From Mariniblastus sp. (GTDB lineage Bacteria > Planctomycetota > Planctomycetia > Pirellulales > Pirellulaceae): DNA of 39,348 nt. Each line of letters starts with the position of its first letter. The stretch's first letter is position 1. The stretch lies in contig JAKVBG010000035.1 of the NCBI GenBank assembly GCA_022447605.1, forward strand, positions 1 through 39,348, given 5' to 3'. The position numbers and the translations under genes were made by a program. The notes under the pieces are model-generated. The model had not been told where the DNA came from and did not search any database. It saw only the letters and a list, made by a program, of their open reading frames with translations. Of the stretch, positions 33,010 through 39,348 are shown piece after piece.

Positions 33010-33758
33010 GATTGGCTCTCCCTTGGGCGGTCGGGTTGGGAGGCCGGATTGGCATCGACCGTGAAGTCCTGGAAATCGATGATCCGCTCAAAACCGTCGA
33101 GAATTTGCGTATCATGGGTCACGACAATCAACGTTTGGCCCTCCTCCCGATTGACTCCGAAGAGGATGTCGAGAATGCGGGTCTTGTTCTTGGGATCCAG
33201 GTTACCGGTCGGTTCGTCGGCGAAAATCAGGCTGGGACGCGTCACCAGTGCCCGGCAGATTGCGACCCTCTGTTGTTCCCCCTGGGAAAGTCGGTGGGGC
33301 AATCGGCGGATCTTGTCGCCCAGTCCCATTTGCACGGCCAGCGATTCGGCGTATTGGCGATCTTCCGGGCTGAGGCGAATCGACTGGTTGATGGCAAAGG
33401 GGAGCAGGATATTTTCCTCGGTATTGAGGTAGTCCACCAATTCGAACTGTTGAAAGACCATTCCAATCCGGGAGATGCGGAAGTTTCGTCGCTCGGCATC
33501 GGACATGGTGGAAACCGCATGGGAGCCGATCTGGATACGGCCCTGTTGGGGGCTGCAGATGCCGGCCATCAGGTTTAGCAGCGTCGTCTTGCCACTGCCG
33601 CTTGGCCCGACGATGGCAACCCGACTGCCGGCCTCGATCGCCAGCTGGTCGATCTTCAGGAGAAAATCTGACCGCGGGTAGCGGAACTCAAGTTGTTCGA
33701 GGTGAATGGGAATCATCAATCGCCGGGCGGTTATTGGCAACTCGGTTTTCTGGTTCAT
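33006..33758 (-). CDS. ABC transporter ATPase (LolD/MacB type)
   Basis: 250 residues. Walker A GPSGSGKTTLL, Q-loop VFQQFELVDYLNTEENI, signature LSQGEQQRVAICRALVTRP, Walker B LIFADEPTGNLD and the H-loop VVTHD are all intact, so it should be an active ATPase. The LDxK pattern after Walker B and GNLDPKNKTRIL are those of the LolD/MacB/FtsE branch, in agreement with the FtsX-type permease encoded next. The start at 33758 is taken because of a weak GAAAG upstream; an in-frame ATG at 33716 (MIPIHLEQLEF) would also fit the family. First gene of the three-gene operon 33758 to 30850. Confidence 0.9.
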   Translation of the reverse strand: MNQKTELPITARRLMIPIHLEQLEFRYPRSDFLLKIDQLAIEAGSRVAIVGPSGSGKTTLLNLMAGICSPQQGRIQIGSHAVSTMSDAERRNFRISRIGMVFQQFELVDYLNTEENILLPFAINQSIRLSPEDRQYAESLAVQMGLGDKIRRLPHRLSQGEQQRVAICRALVTRPSLIFADEPTGNLDPKNKTRILDILFGVNREEGQTLIVVTHDTQILDGFERIIDFQDFTVDANPASQPDRPRESQS

Positions 33759-33931
33759 CGACCACTTTCAGTCTACAACGAGTTCCACGCAGGAGAAGCT
33801 GTTGCCGACATCGGAAACGGAACGAATGAGTGATTTCGACGTTTTTTATCGGCTCGCACGTCGTGGATCGACTGGCTGGCATTGGCCTGAGGCCCGCCTC
33901 GGCCGGACGGCCCCCAAACGCTTTTTCGTGC

Positions 33932-34405
33932 CTATCGTTTCCGTTTTGTGCCGCTGCGGCCAATGTTGCGGGTGATGAAATCGGCCTGTTGCTGGGTTTG
34001 GACCGGGCCATTCGGGTCGGTTCTTCGCCGCAGGATCGCCTGGCGCTCGGCTTCACGAAGCACGTCCTGCTCCATCTCTTTGAGGCTGAGGATCTGGACT
34101 CCCAGACTGGCGTTGCTGGCCGAGTTCGAGCGACCAATAGCCCGATTGCGAAACAGACGGCCGGCAAAGGGGACGCCACCCAGCATGCCGGCGGAGCGGT
34201 CGACTTGACCATAGGCTGAGCGCTGGACTCCCCCCAGATGCATCGTTCCGCCGTCGGGAACCTGGACCACCGTCTGCAGGTCGAAGATGGAAACGGTTGG
34301 TAACTGCAGGGTGACCTGGCCCTGACTGCTGGAAATCCCGAACCAGCCGGTCAGACTGGTCGCCAGACCCAAAATAACCACGTTTTTCCGGCTAAATTGG
34401 TTCAT
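33932..34405 (-). CDS. Small secreted protein with secretin-like segment
   Basis: 157 residues from the ATG at 34405, with AGGGG well placed upstream; the in-frame ATG at 34432 is less likely. Signal peptide (VVILGLATSLTGWFGISSSQG). The middle, from TVVQVPDGGTMHLGGV to GGVPFAGRLFR, resembles the C-terminal beta-sheet of secretins (GspD/PilQ), where the pattern is VxDGxTxxLGGL followed by VPxLGxIPxLGxLF. No N-domains or other secretin parts are present, so this is a stand-alone fragment-like protein. The C-terminal third is helical and charged and ends in a basic KRKR. It is divergent from the ribosomal operon. Function unknown. Confidence 0.65.
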   Translation of the reverse strand: MNQFSRKNVVILGLATSLTGWFGISSSQGQVTLQLPTVSIFDLQTVVQVPDGGTMHLGGVQRSAYGQVDRSAGMLGGVPFAGRLFRNRAIGRSNSASNASLGVQILSLKEMEQDVLREAERQAILRRRTDPNGPVQTQQQADFITRNIGRSGTKRKR

Positions 34406-34721
34406 TGCATCCCCTTTTCTTACACATTTCAAACAAGCGTCTCGAACGGATGGCCCGATTGATAAGACGGTCGGTTGGCTGGTCGATTCCGGTGGCCGCC
34501 AGTCTATCCGGTTCTCCCTTGAGAGCCAAGCTTTTCTCGGGGAAAAGCCTGCTTTTGCGGTTGACGATAGCAGTTGCAGGCCTTAGATTCACCGATTCCC
34601 TTGAGCGAAATCTCGAGGGCCACTTGCGTTGCGCCTTGGCCAAGGCAGGTGTTCAGGAAGCTTGGTTTTCCGCCCATTTTTGGGCCAATTTGATCATTTT
34701 TGGATGTGGAGAGAGTAATTC
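34406..34721 (+). other. Divergent intergenic region upstream of the S10 operon
   Basis: This 316-base stretch separates the secretin-like gene from rpsJ. It carries the rpsJ promoter candidate at 34561-34589 and a leader of about 125 bases. I see no convincing gene or tRNA here. Neither fusA nor tuf, often found upstream of rpsJ, is present. Confidence 0.6.
34561..34589 (+). promoter_or_regulatory. Promoter of the S10 ribosomal operon
   Basis: TTGACG (34561-34566) and TAGATT (34584-34589) are exactly 17 bases apart, matching the sigma-70 -35 at five of six and -10 at four of six positions. The expected start near 34596 gives a leader of about 125 bases before rpsJ, long enough for ribosomal-protein feedback. 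Confidence 0.65.
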
Positions 34722-35048
34722 GTGGCCAGTCCGATTCATGAAGTCATTCGCATACGAATGGAAGCCTACGATCACTCGATCCTCGATCAGAGTGCCCAGG
34801 AGATTGTCGATACGGCCAAGCGAACGCACTCCGAAGTGCATGGCCCGATTCCGCTGCCTACCCGGATTGAGCGGTATACGGTCTTGTCGAGTCCTTTTGT
34901 TAACAAGAAGGCGCGGCAGCAATTTGAAATACGGACCCATAAGCGACTGATTGATATCGTCCAGGCGACCGCCAAGACGATTGAAGCATTGAATAAATTG
35001 AGTTTGCCGGCCGGCGTTGAGATCAAGATCAAGGCCTCGGCAAAGTAA
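34722..35048 (+). CDS. rpsJ: Ribosomal protein S10
   Basis: 108 residues starting at GTG 34722, six bases after GGAGAGAG. The sequence follows the S10 family throughout: [55 protein letters not shown]. It is a 30S head protein, also the NusE antitermination factor. It is the first gene of the canonical S10 operon, followed by rplC after 145 bases, which is a wider gap than elsewhere in the operon. Confidence 0.97.
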   Translation: MASPIHEVIRIRMEAYDHSILDQSAQEIVDTAKRTHSEVHGPIPLPTRIERYTVLSSPFVNKKARQQFEIRTHKRLIDIVQATAKTIEALNKLSLPAGVEIKIKASAK

Positions 35049-35051
35049 TGG

Positions 35052-35081
35052 TTTACATCACAGGTTTAATTCTCCTTAAAT
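35052..35081 (+). promoter_or_regulatory. Possible internal promoter ahead of rplC
   Basis: TTTACA (35052-35057) and TTAAAT (35076-35081) are 18 bases apart in the unusually long rpsJ-rplC gap. The -35 matches at five of six positions and the -10 at four of six. It could give extra transcription of rplC and later genes. Confidence 0.3.
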
Positions 35082-35193
35082 GAGATATGGCTCGGAAGTT
35101 GTGTGGATAAGTTGACCAGGCCAGGCGGCGGGTAACCTCCTGATTTTGGCATCCATCCCTGCGACAAGTCCAATTGAAAACAAGGCGATAGTC

Positions 35194-35913
35194 ATGAGTA
35201 AAGGCATACTCGGCCGGAAGGTCGGGATGACGCAATTGTTCGACGAGGAAACTGGCACGGTGACACCCGTGACCGTCATTGAGGCGGGTCCCTGTCACGT
35301 TTTGCAGTTGCGAACCGAGGAAAAAGACGGCTATTCGGCAGTTCAATTGGGCTTTCTGGATAAAAAACGACCGGCCAAAGAGCGTCGCTCCCGCAAGGGT
35401 CAGGCGACCCGAGCTGAACGTGGCCACGTGGCCGCATTGAAAAGCAATCGCTCCCAGAAGCGGAGTGAGGCGGGTATCGAGTTGCTGCCCAAGCCTGATT
35501 GTGAGCCGAAGAAATTTGTGCGCGAGCTGCGCGGTGATACCTCCGACTACGAGTTGGGCCAGGAGGTCAAGGTCGATGCGATGAGTGAAGTCGGTCGCGT
35601 TGATGTGGTTGGTACCAGTAAGGGCCGCGGTTTCGCTGGTGTGATGAAGCGGCATAATTTTGCCGGTCAGCGTGCCACACACGGCGTCAAGAAGTGCCAC
35701 CGCCATGCCGGGGGTACCGGCATGAGTGCCAGTCCCAGTCGCCTGTTCAAGGGTAAGCGGATGGCGGGTCAATACGGTAGCAAGCGGATTACCTCGCGCA
35801 ACCTGAAATTGGTTCGTGTGGACTCTGAGAATAACTTGCTGATGGTGGCAGGTGCTGTTCCCGGTCCCAACGGCGGGTTTGTGGTTGTCAAGGAAACGAA
35901 CAAGGTAGGTTGA
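35194..35913 (+). CDS. rplC: Ribosomal protein L3
   Basis: 239 residues from the ATG at 35194 (MSKGILGRKVGMTQLFD), with AAGG upstream; an in-frame ATG at 35146 adds 16 residues that the family lacks. The conserved internal part reads GTSKGRGFAGVMKRHNFAG, and the peptidyl-transferase loop GGTGMSASPSRLFKGKRMAG. In E. coli the equivalent loop is [20 protein letters not shown] with a Gln methylated by PrmB; both Gln residues are replaced here. An insert of Lys/Arg-rich sequence (residues about 60-85) resembles that in other planctomycete-type L3. 50S subunit, early assembly protein. Confidence 0.96.
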   Translation: MSKGILGRKVGMTQLFDEETGTVTPVTVIEAGPCHVLQLRTEEKDGYSAVQLGFLDKKRPAKERRSRKGQATRAERGHVAALKSNRSQKRSEAGIELLPKPDCEPKKFVRELRGDTSDYELGQEVKVDAMSEVGRVDVVGTSKGRGFAGVMKRHNFAGQRATHGVKKCHRHAGGTGMSASPSRLFKGKRMAGQYGSKRITSRNLKLVRVDSENNLLMVAGAVPGPNGGFVVVKETNKVG

Positions 35914-35917
35914 TTTC

Positions 35918-36547
35918 ATGGCCAGTTTGCCAGTTTACGACAAGTCCGGAAAAGAGGTGGGGAAGTATGAAATCGACCCCGCTGAGATTGCATCGTCGAT
36001 CAACAAGCAGTTGTTGCACGACGTGGTCGTGATGTACCAGGCCAATCGCCGGCAGGGTTCGCATCAGACCAAATCGCGGAGTGATGTTTCCGGTTCGACC
36101 AAGAAGCTGTACCGACAGAAAGGTACGGGCAATGCCCGTGCCGGTTCCCGTCGGTCCAATATTCGTCGCGGCGGTGGCCATGCCTTCGCCAAGCAGAATC
36201 GGGATTATTCCTATCGTTTGCCGAAGAAAGCAGTCCGGCTGGCAACCCGGATGGCGATGGCCGGCAAGATTCAGGATGAGCAGGTGCTGGTGCTGGATAA
36301 CTTGACGATGGACTCCCCGCAGACCAAGGAGATCGCCGGTCTGCTCAAGGCGTTGGACCTGCAAGGCAAGAGTGCGTTGATTACAACGGCCGAGAATGAT
36401 ACGGCGGTTTACAAGAGTGCACGCAACATTCAGCGGGTGGAGGTGTCACGGGTGTCCGATTTGAACGCCCTGGCCATCCTGCGGCCGCACCGTGTTCTGA
36501 TTACACGGGATGCGATGGATGCGTTTAAAGAAAAAGCAAAATCATAG
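35918..36547 (+). CDS. rplD: Ribosomal protein L4
   Basis: 209 residues, four bases after rplC. The typical L4 loop that lines the exit tunnel is clear: SRSDVSGSTKKLYRQKGTGN followed by ARAGSRRSNIRRGGGHAF. The globular part ends with LAILRPHRVLITRDAMDAF. In E. coli L4 also represses its own operon at the leader; whether that occurs here is not known, though the leader ahead of rpsJ is long enough. Confidence 0.96.
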   Translation: MASLPVYDKSGKEVGKYEIDPAEIASSINKQLLHDVVVMYQANRRQGSHQTKSRSDVSGSTKKLYRQKGTGNARAGSRRSNIRRGGGHAFAKQNRDYSYRLPKKAVRLATRMAMAGKIQDEQVLVLDNLTMDSPQTKEIAGLLKALDLQGKSALITTAENDTAVYKSARNIQRVEVSRVSDLNALAILRPHRVLITRDAMDAFKEKAKS

Positions 36548-36569
36548 GCTGTGACTGGAGAAGAAAATT

Positions 36570-36896
36570 ATGGCCAGAACGGCAAAACGTGAGAAATCGG
36601 CAGGTAAAGGTCTGAAGCTGGAAGCGCATCAGGTCATACTCAAGCCGGTGGTCACGGAAAAAGGGATGTTCCAGTCGGAAGCCTTCAACCAGTACACGTT
36701 CAAGGTCAACCCGGCTTCGACCAAAGAAGACATTAAGAACGCTATTGAGAAACTGTTTGAGGTCAGCGTTGAAAAGGTGGCGACCCAGACACGCAAAGGG
36801 AAGCCTCGACGTTACAAGTTTACATACGGAAGAACCAAGGCCTGGAAGAAGGCAATCGTCAAGCTCAAGGGTGACGACAAGATCGACTTCTTCTAG
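36570..36896 (+). CDS. rplW: Ribosomal protein L23
   Basis: 108 residues, with GGAGAAG ahead of the ATG at 36570. After a basic N-terminal extension of about 18 residues the family motif appears: HQVILKPVVTEKGMFQSE, YTFKVNPASTKEDIKNAIE, and the C-terminal RKGKPRRYKFTYGRTKAWKK. The protein sits at the tunnel exit and contacts trigger factor and SRP. The order rplD-rplW-rplB is as in most bacteria. Confidence 0.96.
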   Translation: MARTAKREKSAGKGLKLEAHQVILKPVVTEKGMFQSEAFNQYTFKVNPASTKEDIKNAIEKLFEVSVEKVATQTRKGKPRRYKFTYGRTKAWKKAIVKLKGDDKIDFF

Positions 36897-36933
36897 AGAG
36901 AAAACCAGAAAGTAACCCGGACTTTGGATAGCC

Positions 36934-37794
36934 ATGGGAATTAGAAAATACAAACCGACTTCGGCAGGGCGGCGGAACGCCAGCGTCAGTGATTTTGCTG
37001 AGCTGACCAAGGGTGCCAAGCCGGAAAAATCATTGCTGCGGCCGTTGAAGAAAAAAGGCGGGCGAAACAACCAGGGCAAGATCACCTGTCGCCATCGGGG
37101 CGGCGGTCACAAGCGGATGTACCGGGTCATCGATTTCAAGCGAGATAAAGATGGCTGTGTGGCCCACGTGAACTCGATTCAGTACGACCCGAATCGTTCC
37201 GCCCGAATCGCCCTGTTGTATTATACGGACGGTGAAAAACGGTATATCATTGCGCCCGATACATTGCAGGCCGGGATGACCGTCGAGAGTGGGCCAGAGG
37301 CCCCGCCGGTAGTTGGAAATGCACTCCCGCTCAAGAACATCCCCCTCGGTACGGTCGTTCACAACATTGAGATGCGTCCCGGGCAGGGTGCTGTGCTCTG
37401 TCGTAGCGCAGGTTCCAATGCGACCTTGATGGCTCGCGAGGCGGACTGGGCTCAGATTTCTCTTCCCAGTGGAGAGATTCGACGTGTTCCTTCGACCTGC
37501 CGCGCCACGATTGGCAAGGTGGGCAACTCCGATCACATGAGCGTTCGGCTCGGTAAGGCGGGCCGCAAACGCTGGTTGGGCCGTCGTCCCCATGTGCGGG
37601 GTACCGCAATGAACCCGGTCGATCACCCGCACGGTGGTGGTGAAGGTCGAACCAAAGGTGGACGTCACCCGGTCAGTCCGTCGGGCAAGCCGGCCAAGGG
37701 TGGGGCAACCCGTCAACGTCGAAAACCATCCAACTCGGCGATTGTGCGTCGTCGTCGTTCCAAGCGTTATGGGCAGTTAAAGGTTAAGAGCTAG
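36934..37794 (+). CDS. rplB: Ribosomal protein L2
   Basis: 286 residues, slightly longer than the E. coli protein (273). N-terminus [23 protein letters not shown]-binding segment [18 protein letters not shown], and the highly conserved C-terminal [18 protein letters not shown] with the His needed for subunit association. It is a 50S protein close to the peptidyl transferase centre. The gene is followed after 11 bases by rpsS. Confidence 0.97.
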   Translation: MGIRKYKPTSAGRRNASVSDFAELTKGAKPEKSLLRPLKKKGGRNNQGKITCRHRGGGHKRMYRVIDFKRDKDGCVAHVNSIQYDPNRSARIALLYYTDGEKRYIIAPDTLQAGMTVESGPEAPPVVGNALPLKNIPLGTVVHNIEMRPGQGAVLCRSAGSNATLMAREADWAQISLPSGEIRRVPSTCRATIGKVGNSDHMSVRLGKAGRKRWLGRRPHVRGTAMNPVDHPHGGGEGRTKGGRHPVSPSGKPAKGGATRQRRKPSNSAIVRRRRSKRYGQLKVKS

Positions 37795-37805
37795 GGATAT
37801 CAAGA

Positions 37806-38075
37806 GTGGGTAGATCACAGAAAAAAGGTCCATACGTCGACGAGAAACTGTACCTGAAGGTCCAGAAGCAGGAGGCTGCAGGGTCAAAGGAACCGATCAA
37901 GACATGGGCCCGGGCGTGTACGGTTGTTCCCGAGTTTGTGGGCTACACCTTCCTGGTCCACGATGGCCGTAAACATATCAAGGTCCTGATTACCGAAGAC
38001 CTGGTTGGCCACAAGCTGGGAGAGTTTGCTCCTACTCGAACGTTCCGGGGTCATGCCGGGTCGAAGAAAAAATAA
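37806..38075 (+). CDS. rpsS: Ribosomal protein S19
   Basis: 89 residues starting at GTG 37806; AGGGAT lies ten bases upstream, and the N-terminus [15 protein letters not shown] fits the family, which confirms the non-ATG start. Conserved parts include [20 protein letters not shown] and the end with [16 protein letters not shown]. It forms part of the 30S head with S13 near the A and P sites. Confidence 0.96.
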   Translation: MGRSQKKGPYVDEKLYLKVQKQEAAGSKEPIKTWARACTVVPEFVGYTFLVHDGRKHIKVLITEDLVGHKLGEFAPTRTFRGHAGSKKK

Positions 38076-38113
38076 CCACCAGGGTAACTTTCAAGTAATA
38101 AAGAATTAAAGCT

Positions 38114-38461
38114 ATGGCTTTTCAATCCACACATAAATATGCACGTATCAGCCCGCGGAAAGTACGCCCGCTGGCTGACATGGTCCGTGGCAAGTTTGTT
38201 GACGAAGCACTCGATATATTGCGATATCAGCCACAGCGTGGTGCTCGCATGTTGGAGAAGGTGATTCGTACGGCCTTGGCCAATGCCCAGGATCCGGATC
38301 AGAACCCGGGCCGGATTGTCGGCGAGGGGGATCTGTTTATCTCCGAGGCCTGCATTGACGGGGGGCCGATGTTTAAACGGATGCGGCCCCGGGCCAGAGG
38401 CATGGCTTTCGTTATCAAGAAGCGGATGTCACACATCCGCGTGAAGATCGAAGAAGTTTAG
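38114..38461 (+). CDS. rplV: Ribosomal protein L22
   Basis: 115 residues. Motifs: YARISPRKVRPLADMVRG, LRYQPQRGARMLEKVIRTAL, and the tunnel loop with DGGPMFKRMRPRARGMAF. The last part is MSHIRVKIEEV. L22 lines the exit tunnel opposite L4; mutations in its loop give macrolide resistance in other bacteria, but the sequence here looks ordinary. Confidence 0.96.
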   Translation: MAFQSTHKYARISPRKVRPLADMVRGKFVDEALDILRYQPQRGARMLEKVIRTALANAQDPDQNPGRIVGEGDLFISEACIDGGPMFKRMRPRARGMAFVIKKRMSHIRVKIEEV

Positions 38462-38499
38462 GCTGGAAATTAACGGGAATACTTAGAGCGAGTTGATTC

Positions 38500-39207
38500 A
38501 TGGGTCAAAAAGTCAATCCAGTCGGTTTTCGCGTGGGCGTCATGGAGGGCTGGAAAAGCCGCTGGTACGCACCAAAAGAAGAATTTGCCACGCTGTTGGT
38601 CGAAGACAAGAAGATTCGGGATTTCATTAAGAAACACCCAACCAAGAACTATAAAGCGGCCGGGATTGATCGGATTGAGATCGAGCGGACTCGCGATGAA
38701 GTGAAAGTGATTTTGCATGTAGCCCGCCCCGGTTTGATCATCGGCAAGAAAGGCCAGGAAGTCGAGCTGTTGCAGGAAGAGATGCAAAACCTGATTGGTC
38801 GGCGGGTCAACCTGAAGATCAATGAAATTTCACGCCCCGAACTCCAGGCCCAGTTGGTGGCGGAGAAGATCGCGGAGCAGTTGTCGAAGCGATCGAGTTT
38901 TCGCCGCACGATGAAGCGTGCCCTGGAAGAGTCGATGGATGCCGGGGCGAAAGGGATTAAAGTCCAGCTGGCGGGACGGCTGGGGGGTGCCGAGATGGCA
39001 CGCAGAGAAAAACAGATTGCAGGCTCCATTCCATTGAGCACCCTGCGGGCCAAGATTGACTACGGTTTTACCGAGGCAATGACCCCGCAAGGGCACATTG
39101 GAGTGCAGGTTTGGATTAACCAAGGTAACTACGGAGAAGAGACCGATGGCGCTGATGCCCAAACGGGTAAAACATCGAAAGGTCCAAAGAGGACGTATAA
39201 AAGGTAA
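38500..39207 (+). CDS. rpsC: Ribosomal protein S3
   Basis: 235 residues. N-terminus [22 protein letters not shown] domain with [17 protein letters not shown], and C-terminal domain with [19 protein letters not shown], then [19 protein letters not shown]. The last 20 residues ([19 protein letters not shown] region) form a tail encoded by bases that are also the start of rplP in another frame; the two coding regions overlap by 62 bases. S3 sits at the mRNA entry channel of the 30S subunit. Confidence 0.96.
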   Translation: MGQKVNPVGFRVGVMEGWKSRWYAPKEEFATLLVEDKKIRDFIKKHPTKNYKAAGIDRIEIERTRDEVKVILHVARPGLIIGKKGQEVELLQEEMQNLIGRRVNLKINEISRPELQAQLVAEKIAEQLSKRSSFRRTMKRALEESMDAGAKGIKVQLAGRLGGAEMARREKQIAGSIPLSTLRAKIDYGFTEAMTPQGHIGVQVWINQGNYGEETDGADAQTGKTSKGPKRTYKR

Positions 39208-39348
39208 AGCCACACGTGGCAATAAGGTTGTCTTTGGTGACTTTGGTTTGCAATCACTTGAACCTGGTTGGCTCAAAGCACAGACGATCGAAGCCGGACG
39301 TATTGCTGCACAGCAGTACATCCGGGGCGAAGGGAAATTGTACATCCG
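39146..39348 (+). CDS. rplP: Ribosomal protein L16, 5' part
   Basis: The first 67 codons are present and the gene runs off the window. Translation from ATG 39146 gives [20 protein letters not shown], then [20 protein letters not shown] and [17 protein letters not shown], the expected N-terminal half of L16. GGAGAAGAG five bases upstream supports this start over the in-frame ATG at 39155. It overlaps the 3' end of rpsC by 62 bases in a different frame (39146-39207), which suggests tight translational coupling. It is the position where rplP is expected in the operon. Confidence 0.93.
   Translation, partial: MALMPKRVKHRKVQRGRIKGKATRGNKVVFGDFGLQSLEPGWLKAQTIEAGRIAAQQYIRGEGKLYI

Overview
The window looks like a chromosomal segment of a planctomycete. 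The evidence is the gene content: a DUF1559 pseudopilin-like protein, a Ser/Thr kinase with the N-terminal helical region and DLG motif common in that phylum, a formylglycine-type sulfatase, a NPCBM-like protein, many secreted peptidases, HrpA, CsrA and a bacterial S10 ribosomal operon. No tRNA, rRNA, insertion sequence, prophage or CRISPR array was seen. This assignment is inference from family content, not from a search.

Layout. 1-7793 (+): the 3' part of a Gln/Glu-rich coiled-coil protein with collagen-like GKPGE repeats, a secreted helical-repeat protein with a Gln-rich tail, a NPCBM-like secreted protein, then three translationally coupled HtrA-like genes, of which only the first keeps the Ser protease triad. 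7839-11303 (-): M24 aminopeptidase, membrane-anchored Ser/Thr kinase, RluA-type pseudouridine synthase. 11340-11921 (+): Maf nucleotide pyrophosphatase. 11945-12940 (-): CDF (ZnT9-like) cation transporter. 13391-16389 (+): a secreted TolC-like helical protein with a Pro-rich tail, and a DUF1559 protein. 16405-20307 (-): HrpA helicase. 20584-20805 (+): CsrA. 21015-24837 (-): sucD, sucC and a sulfatase. 25065-28879 (+): S9 peptidase and a secreted amidohydrolase. 28898-29239 (-): DUF2007 plus zinc ribbon. 29389-30828 (+): M28 peptidase. 30850-33758 (-): an ABC operon pairing a LolD/MacB-type ATPase and FtsX-type permease with a ZnuA-fold lipoprotein. 33932-34405 (-): a small secreted secretin-like domain protein. 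34722 to the end (+): rpsJ-rplC-rplD-rplW-rplB-rpsS-rplV-rpsC-rplP (cut by the window edge).

How the parts fit. The ribosomal genes form one canonical operon with a good promoter candidate about 130 bases ahead of rpsJ. The sucC/sucD pair supplies succinyl-CoA synthetase. Most remaining genes encode envelope or secreted proteins. The two clusters most likely to hold something not well described are the HtrA triplet (one active protease and two catalytically dead paralogues, start and stop codons overlapping) and the ABC operon (an exporter-type core whose permease appears to lack its last membrane helix, joined to a ZnuA-fold lipoprotein that has lost the usual metal ligands). Short tandem duplications, often of 15 bases (five codons), recur across the window.
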